A model generated the notes under the pieces. It did not search any database and had not been told where the DNA came from. It was given only the letters and a program-made list of their open reading frames with translations. This document shows, one piece after another, positions 16,736-25,169 of a DNA stretch of 64,000 nucleotides (position 1 is its first letter; each line of letters starts with the position of its first letter). Source of the stretch: CAJXYS01 sp913063035 (GTDB taxonomy: Bacteria; Pseudomonadota; Alphaproteobacteria; Rhodobacterales; Rhodobacteraceae); NCBI RefSeq assembly GCF_050586465.1, contig NZ_JBOCEG010000003.1, positions 372,001 through 436,000 on the forward strand, in the 5' to 3' direction. Position numbers and translations under genes: made by a program.

Positions 16736-18049
16736 TCAGTGCGGCCAACGGGGATGCAGATCGTCGATCACGTAGCCGTGCCGGTGCGCGCGCCCCCCGG
16801 CGATGTGGGGATGGTCCGACGGCAGGTCGTCATGCCGGTGCAGGGGCGCCTCCGGGTCGGCCGCGGGCCAGAGGGCAAGCGCCGCCAACAACCCGCCCGT
16901 GGCGAGCGTCGCCAGTCCCAGCAGCGCCGGAACGGCGCCGGCCGCGGTCATCAGCCAGCCCGCCAGCGGATAGCTCGCCAGCCAGCAGGCGTGGCTCAGC
17001 GCGAACTGCGCCGCGAAGACGGCGGGCCGGTCCGCAGGATGGGCCGAGCGGCGCAGGAGCCGGCCCGACGGCGTCAGGACTGCCGCGTAGCCCAGGCCGG
17101 TTAGCAGCCAGGTCCCCAGCAGGACCGGCCAGGCAAGGCCGACGGCCAGGATCGACGCCGCCAGCCCCAGCAGCGAGAGGATCATGACACCCCCGCCCGC
17201 GAGCATGACGGGCCGGTCGCGCAGATGGTCGAGGATGCGCGGCAGGATCAGCGCCGCGAGCATAGAGCCCGCGCCGAAGGCGAACATGGTCCAGGCCAGT
17301 GCGCTTTCCGACAGGCCGAGCGTGCCGCGCACCATCACCACCGTGTTGACCAGCACCATCGCGCCGGCGGCCGAGGCGCCGAGGTTCAGCGCGAGCAGCC
17401 CGCGCAGCCGCGGCGTGGCGAGATAGATGCGGATGCCGCGGGTCGTGCGGTCGTAGATGCCGCGCGGTTCCGCGGGTTCCGGGCTTGGCAGCAGGACCGA
17501 GACCACCAGCAGCGCCGAGGCCGCGAAGCCGGCCACGGTACCGAGGAACAGGGAGTTGTAGCTCATCACCGCCAGCAGCAGTGCGGCCAGAGTGGGGCTG
17601 GCGATGTTCTCGAGGTCGTAGGCCAGCCGCGAGAGCGACAGCGCGCGGGTATAGCGCGCCTCTTCGGGCAGAACGTCGGGAATGGTCGCCTGGAAGGTGG
17701 GCGTGAAGGCGGCCGATGCCGATTGCAGCAGGAAGATCAGCACGTAGACCTGCCAGACCTCCGTCACGAAGGGCAGGCAGAGCGTCGCCGCGGCCCGCAC
17801 CACGTCCAGCGTCACCAGCAGCACGCGCCGGTTCACCCGGTCGGCGAAGGCGCCGGCGATGGGCGCGATGCCGACATAGGCCACCATCTTGATCGTGAAG
17901 ACCGTGCCCAGCACCATCGCCGCCCCGTCGCCGGCGAGGTCATAGGCCAGCAGCCCCAGCGCCACCGTGGCCAGCCCGGTGCCGAGCAGCGCCACCACCT
18001 GGGCCAGGAACAGGTGGCGATAGGTGCGGTCGGTCAGGATCTCGAACAT
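16736..18049 (-). CDS. MFS exporter with histidine-rich C-terminal tail
   Basis: This 437-residue major facilitator has about 12 hydrophobic segments. The N-terminal half resembles the MFS_3/enterobactin-exporter-like group (FLAQVVALLGTGLATVALGLLAYDL, FADRVNRRVLLVTLD). The cytoplasmic tail (last about 35 residues) contains eight His residues in HRH, HPH, HRH and HPRW clusters. A His-rich tail of this sort is known from metal exporters such as NreB/NrsD-type nickel transporters, so metal efflux is possible, but the core alone does not fix a substrate. No metal regulator is adjacent. The start ATG 18049 has GAGGCGCT upstream. Confidence 0.8.
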   Translation of the reverse strand: MFEILTDRTYRHLFLAQVVALLGTGLATVALGLLAYDLAGDGAAMVLGTVFTIKMVAYVGIAPIAGAFADRVNRRVLLVTLDVVRAAATLCLPFVTEVWQVYVLIFLLQSASAAFTPTFQATIPDVLPEEARYTRALSLSRLAYDLENIASPTLAALLLAVMSYNSLFLGTVAGFAASALLVVSVLLPSPEPAEPRGIYDRTTRGIRIYLATPRLRGLLALNLGASAAGAMVLVNTVVMVRGTLGLSESALAWTMFAFGAGSMLAALILPRILDHLRDRPVMLAGGGVMILSLLGLAASILAVGLAWPVLLGTWLLTGLGYAAVLTPSGRLLRRSAHPADRPAVFAAQFALSHACWLASYPLAGWLMTAAGAVPALLGLATLATGGLLAALALWPAADPEAPLHRHDDLPSDHPHIAGGRAHRHGYVIDDLHPRWPH

Positions 18050-18426
18050 GGGAGCGCCTCAGGGATAGCGGGCGATGGCCGCCGGTTCATTCCGGTCACC
18101 GGCCACCGCACCGTCAAGAGGATGCTGCATGGGCTGATGGATCAGCGCCCGCCCGGCCGTCGTCGTGACCTTCGCGACCGCGCGCGGATACCCCCCGGCG
18201 CGGTTCAGCCGGGCGGTCGGGGCCGGGTGGCCCGGGGGGCGACGGGGCGTTGTCATACCCGAGGCGTATCCTGACGCCGTGGAGAGAACAAGCCGGCCCC
18301 GGCACCCGCCGCCGGGGCGAAGGGGCGGGTGGGCAGGATGGATGGCGGGCGGCGGGACGCGCAAGACGGCATCGGCCGACGCCGGGGCCGCCGCGCCGCC
18401 CGGCTCGACGGCCCCGCGCAGCGGCC
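18050..18426. other. 377-base gap between MFS gene and CPA1 exchanger gene
   Basis: Very GC-rich with no convincing gene. A minus-strand open frame of 123 codons crosses it but is Pro/Arg/Ala-rich and shows no family resemblance. A TTGACG hexamer on the minus strand (about 18113-18118), with a poor -10, is the only promoter-like element seen for the MFS gene. Confidence 0.5.
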
Positions 18427-20964
18427 TCATGGCATCCCGCGATCCCGGCGTTTCCGCGATGCCTCCTCCGGCGGGAACAGGTCCCCCGGCGCGATCCCGC
18501 GCTTCTCCGCGCTGGCGCGCACGGCGTCCTGCAGCGCCTTGCTGCGTTTCAGCAGGCGGCGGAAGCGCTCTTCGCCCAGTTCAAGAAGCGTCGAGGGCGC
18601 GATGGCCCGGACCTCGGTGCGGCGCGCCTTCTTCATGAGAATGGCCATCTGGCCGAACATTTCGCCGCGCCCCAGCCGCCATGTCTGGCCGGCGGTCTCC
18701 ACTTCCACGGCACCCGAGGCGATGAAGAACACGCTTTTCGCGGCGCTGTCCTTGCGCAGGAGGATTTCGCCGGGATTGGCATGGCGGGTCGTCAGGACCC
18801 GGGCCAGCCGCTTCAGCGCGGCCTCCTCGAGATCCGCGAAAAGCGGGAACTGCCGCACGAGTTCCGTGCGTCGGAGCGCGATGTCCAGGTGCGGGCGTTT
18901 CTCGGCGGCGGCGCGCCGGCGGCCGATCTCCTGCATCAGCGCCGTGTAGACCTCGGCGCCGACGAGCCCGTCTTCGCGCATGGCGGTGTATTCGCGTTCC
19001 TCCAGCCGCAACGCGGTACGGCGGATGAAGCGGCGTTCCAGTTTCTCGGCGTAGCCCGGATACTGGAGTTGCAGCCCTTCCAGCGCGGTTTCCACGGCCT
19101 CGATGCGCCGCGACAGCAGATCGTGCAGCAGCTCCGCCACGCGGCGGCCATGGATGCGGCGGATCCGCCCGTCAATGAAACCGCCGAGATCGCGCAGGAT
19201 GAGCCGTTGCGACAGGAGATGCTCGAACCGGTCGGCGGTGATCCGGGCGAGGGGAAAGGACAGGCCGAAGCGATTGTGCAGGATCACCGCGGCCCGGAAC
19301 CGCGGGCCGAAGGCGACGGTGCGCCGGGCCGCGCGCTGATACCCGCTGCGCCCGGCGCTGCGCGCGCCCTCGATCAGGCGATCGGCGTCGGAAAGCATCT
19401 GGTCGGCCATGCGTGACGAGATCGTGCGTTCCCGCACCCGCGCGAGGATGGTGTCGCGCTCATGTCCGGCCAGCGCGATCAGGCCCAGCGTGACGCGGTC
19501 GCGGTCGAGGATGTCGGCGCTGTCCTCGGCCGATTTCACCGCGTCGTCGAGACGCGCGCCGAAACGCTTGGCCTCGGATCGCACCGTGTCGTGGTTCAGC
19601 TCGTAGTTCTCGGTCGTGCGCGCCACGTCCTCGCGCACGGTCTGAAGCGCCACGGCGACGACCTGGCGCGACAGCGCCTCGTCGATGGGGGAGAGCCGGT
19701 CGAGACCGAGCCGGCCGATCATCCAGCGCAGGGTGGTGCCTTGCACGATCAGCGTGAACAGCGTGAAGCCCGTGGCGAGGATGCCGACCACGCGCTGGAT
19801 CCCGTCAGGGACCCGGAAGCTTTCGGTCACGGCGAGCGCCAGCGCCAGCGTCACGGCGCCCCGCAGCCCGCCCCAGAGGATCGCGACCCGGTAGGGACGC
19901 TCCACCGCCGGCGAGAGCCGCAACGCCGTCAGGAGGGGCAGCAGCCCGAACAGGATGACCGACCGCGCCGCGATCGCGGCCAGGATCACCACGCCGACCA
20001 GCATGAAGTCCTCGGCCCGCACCTCTTCCAGAAGCCGCGGGATCAGCAGCGCCGCGAGGATGAAGATCAGCGCCCCGGCCCAATGCGCCAGCACATCCCA
20101 CAGCTCGCGCAGGTTGGCCCAGGCCTGCGGCGGCAGCCGCCCCGGCCCGGTGAGGTTCATCGTCAGCCCGGCGGCGACCACGGCGATCACGCCCGAGGCG
20201 CCGATGCTCTGCTCCGCGCCGATATAGGCCAGGTAGGGCAGCGCGACCGAGATCGAGATCTGCGCCAGCTCGAACCGGCTGAAAAGCGCCATGACCCGGA
20301 CCGCGACCCGGGCCGCCAGCCAGCCCGTGAACGCGCCCCCCGCGATCAACAGCGGGAAACGCGCCAGCGCGTCCCCGAGGCTGGGATCGGGGACGCCCAG
20401 CATCACGAAGCCCATGAACAGGCCGAACAGCGCGATGGCGGCGGCGTCGTTCAGCAGGCTCTCGCCCTCGATGATCCGCGCCAGCCGGCGCGGGGCCGAG
20501 ATGGCTCGGAAGATGCTGACCACCGCGGAGGGATCGGTCGTGGACACGATCGCGCCGATCAGCAGGCAGGCCGCGAGCGGCAGTGCGCTGGCCCAGGAGA
20601 GGGCGTAGCCCACGCCGAGCGTCGCGACCACCACGGCCACGACGGCCAGCACGAGGATCGGCACCCAGTCGTCCAGCATCCGGCGCAGGTTCATGCCCAG
20701 CGTCGCCTGGAACAGCAGCGTCGGGAGAAAGACGTAGAGGAAGATGTTGGACCGGATCGGCAGGCCCAGGATCGCCTCGGCCACCGGGTTCAGCGCATCG
20801 GTCAGGTCTGTCCGCAGGAAGAAGATGGCGGCGGTACCGATCAGTACGCCGATCACGGCCAGGATCACGCTGTAGGGCAGCCGCAGCCGCGCGGCCAGCG
20901 GCTCGGCCGCCCCGATCACGAGGAACAGCGACGCGATGACCGTGGTGACGAGAACGATATCCAT
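18427..20964 (-). CDS. CPA1 Na+/H+ exchanger with C-terminal cyclic-nucleotide-binding domain
   Basis: This 845-residue protein has an N-terminal exchanger domain of about 12-13 membrane segments (residues about 5-410) with the CPA1 ion-binding motifs TDPSAVVSIF and EGESLLNDAAAIALF, where Asn-Asp bind the ion. It is followed by a long soluble region with Arg-rich helices. The C-terminus (about 690-800) is a cNMP-binding jelly roll (GEILLRKDSAAKSVFFIASGAVEVE, GRGEMFGQMAIL). The phosphate-binding cassette is degenerate compared with PRAAT, so ligand binding is uncertain. It is expected to exchange Na+ or K+ for H+ at the inner membrane. Length is typical of the long NhaP-type exchangers with cNMP domains. 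Confidence 0.9.
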   Translation of the reverse strand: MDIVLVTTVIASLFLVIGAAEPLAARLRLPYSVILAVIGVLIGTAAIFFLRTDLTDALNPVAEAILGLPIRSNIFLYVFLPTLLFQATLGMNLRRMLDDWVPILVLAVVAVVVATLGVGYALSWASALPLAACLLIGAIVSTTDPSAVVSIFRAISAPRRLARIIEGESLLNDAAAIALFGLFMGFVMLGVPDPSLGDALARFPLLIAGGAFTGWLAARVAVRVMALFSRFELAQISISVALPYLAYIGAEQSIGASGVIAVVAAGLTMNLTGPGRLPPQAWANLRELWDVLAHWAGALIFILAALLIPRLLEEVRAEDFMLVGVVILAAIAARSVILFGLLPLLTALRLSPAVERPYRVAILWGGLRGAVTLALALAVTESFRVPDGIQRVVGILATGFTLFTLIVQGTTLRWMIGRLGLDRLSPIDEALSRQVVAVALQTVREDVARTTENYELNHDTVRSEAKRFGARLDDAVKSAEDSADILDRDRVTLGLIALAGHERDTILARVRERTISSRMADQMLSDADRLIEGARSAGRSGYQRAARRTVAFGPRFRAAVILHNRFGLSFPLARITADRFEHLLSQRLILRDLGGFIDGRIRRIHGRRVAELLHDLLSRRIEAVETALEGLQLQYPGYAEKLERRFIRRTALRLEEREYTAMREDGLVGAEVYTALMQEIGRRRAAAEKRPHLDIALRRTELVRQFPLFADLEEAALKRLARVLTTRHANPGEILLRKDSAAKSVFFIASGAVEVETAGQTWRLGRGEMFGQMAILMKKARRTEVRAIAPSTLLELGEERFRRLLKRSKALQDAVRASAEKRGIAPGDLFPPEEASRKRRDRGMP

Positions 20965-21097
20965 GACCCTGACCTAGCGGGAATTCCGGGCTCTGGGAAT
21001 TCTCGAGCTCGGAAACCGGGTTCGGGCAGGAACGCTGTCCTTTCTGGGGAGGGTTGGCGACAAGATCGCCGGGCAACACGGGCAGCGGAAAGGAAAG

Positions 21098-21187
21098 TGG
21101 CGGAGAGACAGGGATTCGAACCCTGGGAGCCCGTGAAGGCTCAACGGTTTTCGAGACCGCCCCGTTCGACCACTCCGGCACCTCTCC
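21098..21187 (-). tRNA. tRNA-Ser (anticodon CGA)
   Basis: A 90-base cloverleaf with encoded CCA. The acceptor arms GGAGAGG and TCTCTCC pair, the anticodon arm is GCGGT-CTCGAAA-ACCGT with CGA at the decoding position, a long class II variable arm follows, and the T-loop is GGTTCGAATCC. It reads UCG codons. Confidence 0.97.
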
Positions 21188-21366
21188 GCAAGCGCGTTCT
21201 GCGCGGTCGCGGGGCTGAGATAACCCTATGACACCGCGCGTGCAACCCCCCGCATGCGGCGTGCGCGGCCGCGGGCGAGGGTGATTGGATTCCGGGCCAC
21301 CCGGTGCTAGGACTCGTCGTCATGCGGGGGCGGACGCGGCCCCGGTTTCCTCCGGACGGCTGACAC

Positions 21367-22191
21367 ATGGCACACCGATTCCTGTTTGCGCTTCTTCTTC
21401 TGGTCTGGACCCCGGCCATGGCGGCGACCCCCACGCCCGAGGAGCGGCGGCTGCTCGAGGCGCTCGGCATGAGCGACGTGCTCGAGGTGATGCGCGCCGA
21501 GGGCCTCGATTACGCCGGGGAGCTGGAGACGCAGTTCTTCCCCGGCTCGGGCGGCGCGGCCTGGGAGGCCACGGTCTCGGGCATCTACGCGACCGACGCG
21601 ATGCGCGAGATCTTCGTCACCGATTTCGCCGGCCGGCTGGAACCCGCCACCGTCGAGAAGGCGCTGGATTTCTTCGAGTCCGACCTCGGCGAGCGGGTCA
21701 TCACGCTGGAGGTCAGCGCGCGCAGCGCGCTGCTCGACCCGGAGGTGGAGGACGAGAGCAAGGCGCTGCTGGAGGAACTGATCGCGGCCGACGGCCCGCG
21801 CATCGGGCGGCTGCGCGCCTTCGTGGACGCCAACGACCTGGTCGAATCGAACGTGGTCGGGGCGCTCAACGCCAACTACGCCTTCTACGTCGCGCTGAAC
21901 GAAGGCGACGCTTTTCCCTACGCCATGAGCGAGGAGGAAATGCTGGCCGATGTCTGGTCGCAGGAACCCGAGATCCGCCGCGATACCGAGGAGTGGATCT
22001 ATTCCTACCTTGCGCTGGCCTACCGTCCGCTGACGGGCGGGGAACTCGACGCCTATATCGCCTTCTCCGAAAGCGAAGTCGGCCGGCGCTACAACCGGGC
22101 GCTTTTCGAAGCTTTCGACACCATGTTCACCGCGATCTCGCGCCGGCTGGGCGCGTCGGTGGCGCGCTTCATGTCCGGCCAGAAGATCTGA
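21367..22191 (+). CDS. DUF2059-family periplasmic protein
   Basis: This 274-residue protein has a Sec signal peptide (residues 1-20, ending PAMAA). The mature part is helical and resembles the DUF2059 family (EVMRAEGLDYA, ALDFFESDLGERVITLE, YLALAYRPLTGGELDAYIAFSESEVGRRYNRAL). The second half repeats the theme of a helix pair ending in a region like SESEVGRRY, resembling the first-half FFESDLGERV. Function is unknown. It is a stand-alone gene between tRNA-Ser and rplU. Confidence 0.82.
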   Translation: MAHRFLFALLLLVWTPAMAATPTPEERRLLEALGMSDVLEVMRAEGLDYAGELETQFFPGSGGAAWEATVSGIYATDAMREIFVTDFAGRLEPATVEKALDFFESDLGERVITLEVSARSALLDPEVEDESKALLEELIAADGPRIGRLRAFVDANDLVESNVVGALNANYAFYVALNEGDAFPYAMSEEEMLADVWSQEPEIRRDTEEWIYSYLALAYRPLTGGELDAYIAFSESEVGRRYNRALFEAFDTMFTAISRRLGASVARFMSGQKI

Positions 22192-22211
22192 ACCGGCCCC
22201 GTGCGCAGCGC

Positions 22212-22240
22212 TTGACAATAGGGCCGGATTGACCGATACA
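22212..22240 (+). promoter_or_regulatory. Sigma-70-type promoter for rplU-rpmA
   Basis: TTGACA (22212-22217), a 17-base spacer and GATACA (22235-22240) lie about 145 bases upstream of rplU. The -35 element is a perfect consensus. The leader between promoter and gene is GC-rich; no defined ribosomal-protein leader motif was recognised. Confidence 0.65.
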
Positions 22241-22384
22241 GCGGCCTCCACGCGGGGCCCTGGCTGCCGCGTGGTCCTGTTTTGACAACCGCCCGCAAGG
22301 GGCGCGCAGCCCGAGGCGCGGGACAACCCGCGACGAACACCCGAACGGGGGCCGCAGGGCGCGGCAAGGAAAAGGAAGACGCAG

Positions 22385-23035
22385 ATGTTCGCGGTGATGA
22401 AAACCGGCGGCAAGCAATACAAGGTCCAGAGCGGCGACGTGCTCCGGGTCGAGAAGCTGGCCGCCGATGCCGGCGAGACCGTTCAGTTCAACGAGGTCCT
22501 GATGGTCGGCGGTGACAAGGTGACGATGGGCACGCCCCTCGTCGACGGCGCGGCTGTGCAGGCCGAGGTCATCGACCAGATCAAGGGCGACAAGGTCATC
22601 CACTTCGTCAAGCGCCGCCGCAAGCACGGCTCGCAGCGCACCCGCGGTCATCGCCAGCAGCTGACGCTCCTGCGGGTGACCGACATTCTCGCGTCGGGCG
22701 CCGACAAGAGCGGCGTGAAGGCCGCGATCGGGGCCGGCTCGGTGTCGGGCGCCGCGGTCGAGGCCGCTGCACCGGCCAAGAAGACGGCCGCGCCGAAGAA
22801 GGCCGCCGCCAAGGCCGCGCCCGCCAAGGCCGAGGCGAAGCCCGCCGCCGCGGACGACCTGTCGGCGATCACCGGCGTCGGCCCGGCCGCCGTCAAGAAG
22901 CTGGCCGAGGCCGGCATCACCACCTACGCGCAGCTCGCGGCCATGAGCGACGACGACATCGCCGCGGTCGAGACCGTGAAAATCAAGCCGGACTGGGTCG
23001 CGCAGGCGAAGACCCTGGCCGCAGAGAAGGAGTAA
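22385..23035 (+). CDS. rplU: 50S ribosomal protein L21 with C-terminal helix-hairpin-helix extension
   Basis: The first ~103 residues are a normal L21 (MFAVMKTGGKQYKV, VIHFVKRRRKHGSQRTRGHRQQLT). After this comes an Ala/Lys/Pro-rich linker (residues about 120-158) and a C-terminal domain with ITGVGPAAVKKLAEAGITTYAQLA, a helix-hairpin-helix-type motif. The total of 216 residues is twice the usual length. Such extended L21 proteins are common in Rhodobacteraceae. The extension may bind rRNA or nucleic acid outside the ribosome core. It forms an operon with rpmA, 6 bases downstream. Confidence 0.97.
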   Translation: MFAVMKTGGKQYKVQSGDVLRVEKLAADAGETVQFNEVLMVGGDKVTMGTPLVDGAAVQAEVIDQIKGDKVIHFVKRRRKHGSQRTRGHRQQLTLLRVTDILASGADKSGVKAAIGAGSVSGAAVEAAAPAKKTAAPKKAAAKAAPAKAEAKPAAADDLSAITGVGPAAVKKLAEAGITTYAQLAAMSDDDIAAVETVKIKPDWVAQAKTLAAEKE

Positions 23036-23041
23036 CGACCA

Positions 23042-23311
23042 ATGGCACACAAGAAAGCAGGCGGTTCGTCCCGTAACGGTCGCGACTCCGCCGGACGCCG
23101 TCTCGGGGTCAAGAAATTCGGTGGCCAGGAAGTGATTCCGGGCAACATCATCCTGCGCCAGCGCGGCACCAAGTGGTGGCCGGGCGAGGGTGTCGGCATG
23201 GGCAAGGATCACACCATCTACGCGATCGACGAGGGGCGTGTGACCTTCCGCAAGGGGTTCAAGGGCCGTACCTTCGTATCCGTGCTTCCCGAAGCGGAGG
23301 CCGCCGAGTAA
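23042..23311 (+). CDS. rpmA: 50S ribosomal protein L27
   Basis: This 89-residue L27 has the N-terminal MAHKKAGGSSRNGRDSAGRR, lacking the extra leader that is cleaved in Firmicutes. The N-terminal tail reaches the peptidyl-transferase centre. It has SD AGGAG (end of rplU) and is followed by an intrinsic terminator 28 bases after the stop, so rplU-rpmA is a closed two-gene operon. Confidence 0.98.
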   Translation: MAHKKAGGSSRNGRDSAGRRLGVKKFGGQEVIPGNIILRQRGTKWWPGEGVGMGKDHTIYAIDEGRVTFRKGFKGRTFVSVLPEAEAAE

Positions 23312-23338
23312 GCCGGACCTGAGAGTCGCAAGAGTTTC

Positions 23339-23369
23339 AAGGGGATCGGCACCGGCCGGTCCCCTTTTC
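23339..23369 (+). terminator. Intrinsic terminator after rpmA
   Basis: An 11-bp stem (AAGGGGATCGG / CCGGTCCCCTT, one G-T pair) with the six-base loop CACCGG and a T-run (TTTTCC). Confidence 0.9.
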
Positions 23370-23540
23370 CATTTCTTAACCGGAAAGTCATGATCGCCGT
23401 CTAAGCGGTCACGATCCGTCCCGGTTGCGTGACAGGACGCTTGCGCGACGGGGCAGCCGTCGCCATCTCGGGGGCGCGGGCGAGAAAACCGGAATGGCGC
23501 GCGCGGGGAGGCCGCGCCATAAGTTAGGGAGGTAGTATTG

Positions 23541-24080
23541 GTGAAAATCGAGCAGATGGTCGTTCAACCCGTGGTCGAGGCGGAGCGCATTACCCTGCGC
23601 CCGCTCAGGAAATCCGACGAAGGGCTCATCACCTTCTATGCCGGCGACCGGCGCGTGGCCGAGATGACCACGACGGTTCCGCACCCGCTGCCGCCCGGCG
23701 CGACCGAGGCCTTCATCGCGCGCGCGATGGCCGACGCCCGGGACGAGCATGTCTGGGCCATGGACGGCAGCGCCGACGGCCAGTCCGAGGTGCTGGGGAT
23801 CATCTCCCTCAAGGAACTCGACCGCGACCAGTCCGAGATCGGCTACTGGGTGGCGCCGGCGTTCTGGAACGCGGGCTACGCGTCGGAGGCCGTGCAGGCG
23901 CTGATCCGCGCCAACCCGCTGGGCAACAAGACCTATTTCGCCTCCGTCTTCCAGGAAAACGCGCCCTCGGCCCGGGTGCTGACGCGGGCGGGGTTCGAGT
24001 ATCTCGGCGATGCCGAAGCCTATTCCGTGGCCCGGGGCGCGACCGTGCCCACCTGGACCTACCTGCGTAAACTCGATTGA
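23541..24080 (+). CDS. GNAT-family N-acetyltransferase (RimJ/RimL type)
   Basis: This ~179-residue acetyltransferase resembles the ribosomal-protein-alanine acetyltransferase branch: AERITLRPLRKSDE near the start, then EIGYWVAPAFWNAGYASEAVQALI (acetyl-CoA-binding region) and ENAPSARVLTRAGFEYLG. The start is taken as GTG 23541; a TTG codon immediately before it is equally well placed behind AGGGAGGT. It lies just upstream of obgE, 51 bases apart, a common arrangement in the Rhodobacterales. The substrate is unknown. Confidence 0.88.
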   Translation: MKIEQMVVQPVVEAERITLRPLRKSDEGLITFYAGDRRVAEMTTTVPHPLPPGATEAFIARAMADARDEHVWAMDGSADGQSEVLGIISLKELDRDQSEIGYWVAPAFWNAGYASEAVQALIRANPLGNKTYFASVFQENAPSARVLTRAGFEYLGDAEAYSVARGATVPTWTYLRKLD

Positions 24081-24131
24081 GCCCGTCCGTCCCTTTTGCG
24101 ATAGGGAGGAACGGCAAAGGACAAGATTCCC

Positions 24132-25169
24132 ATGAAGTTCCTCGACCTCGCCAAGGTGACGATCCGTTCCGGTTCCGGCGGCAATGGCTGCGTCAGTTTC
24201 CGGCGTGAGAAATACATCGAGTTCGGCGGCCCCGACGGCGGCGACGGGGGCGATGGCGGCGACGTCTGGGCCGAGGCGGTGACGGGGCTCAACACCCTGA
24301 TCGATTTCCGCTACCAGCAGCATTTCTTCGCCGAGAACGGCCGTCCGGGCATGGGCAAACAGCGCACCGGGCGCGACGGCGGCGATATCGTGCTGCGCGT
24401 GCCCGTGGGCACCGAGATCCTCGACGAGGACGAGGAGACCGTGATCGCGGACCTGACCGAGGTGGGCCAGCGCGTGCGGCTGGCCCGCGGCGGCAACGGC
24501 GGCTTCGGCAACCTGCATTTCAAGACCTCGACCAACCAGGCGCCGCGCCACGCCAACCCGGGCCAGCCCGGGGTGGAACGCGTGATCTGGCTGCGCCTGA
24601 AGCTGATCGCGGATGCGGGGCTCGTGGGGCTGCCCAATGCGGGCAAGTCGACCTTTCTCGCGGCGACCTCGAACGCGCGGCCGAAGATCGCGGATTATCC
24701 CTTCACGACGCTGCATCCGAACCTCGGCGTGGTCGGCGTGGACAACGCCGAATTCGTGATGGCCGATATCCCGGGGCTGATCGAGGGCGCGCATGAGGGC
24801 AAGGGGATCGGTGACCGCTTCCTCGGCCATGTCGAGCGCTGCGCGGTGCTCCTGCACCTGGTGGACGCGACCTCCGAGACGGTGGCCGAGGATTACGCCA
24901 CCATCGTCCACGAGCTCGACGCCTATGCCCATGGCCTGTCCGACAAGCCGCGGGTGACCGCGCTCAACAAGATCGACGCTCTGGACGACGCCGAGCGCGA
25001 CGCCCGGCGCGCCGCGCTGGAAGCGGCCCATGGCGAGCCGGTCATGATGCTCTCGGGTGTCAGCGGCGAGGGCGTGACCGAGGTTCTGCGCGCCCTCAAG
25101 GCCGAGATCGACCGCGCCCGCGGCGCCGAGGCCGCCGCCGGGGAGGAGGAGACGCCGTGGCGACCCTGA
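24132..25169 (+). CDS. obgE: Obg-family GTPase (CgtA)
   Basis: This 345-residue essential GTPase acts in 50S subunit maturation and stress control. The Gly-rich Obg fold is in residues 1-158 (GGPDGGDGGDGGDVW, RGGNGGFGN). The G domain follows with GLPNAGKST (P-loop), DIPGLIEGA (switch II) and NKID. The C-terminal OCT domain is absent, as usual in alphaproteobacteria. ATG 24132 follows AGGGAGGAACGG. The 3' end overlaps proB by 13 bases. Confidence 0.97.
   Translation: MKFLDLAKVTIRSGSGGNGCVSFRREKYIEFGGPDGGDGGDGGDVWAEAVTGLNTLIDFRYQQHFFAENGRPGMGKQRTGRDGGDIVLRVPVGTEILDEDEETVIADLTEVGQRVRLARGGNGGFGNLHFKTSTNQAPRHANPGQPGVERVIWLRLKLIADAGLVGLPNAGKSTFLAATSNARPKIADYPFTTLHPNLGVVGVDNAEFVMADIPGLIEGAHEGKGIGDRFLGHVERCAVLLHLVDATSETVAEDYATIVHELDAYAHGLSDKPRVTALNKIDALDDAERDARRAALEAAHGEPVMMLSGVSGEGVTEVLRALKAEIDRARGAEAAAGEEETPWRP

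Noticed and set aside
18059..18430. Minus-strand open frame of 123 codons between the MFS and CPA1 genes
   Set aside because: Pro/Arg/Ala-rich composition typical of non-coding GC-rich DNA, no Shine-Dalgarno sequence and no family resemblance.
21098..21187. tRNA-Ser as an integration site
   Set aside because: No duplicated tRNA 3' end, integrase or foreign-looking DNA was found next to it.
23365..23385. TTAACC after rpmA, and other single TTAA(CC) half-sites (near 2518 and 10902), as CtrA sites
   Set aside because: No second half at the seven-base spacing.
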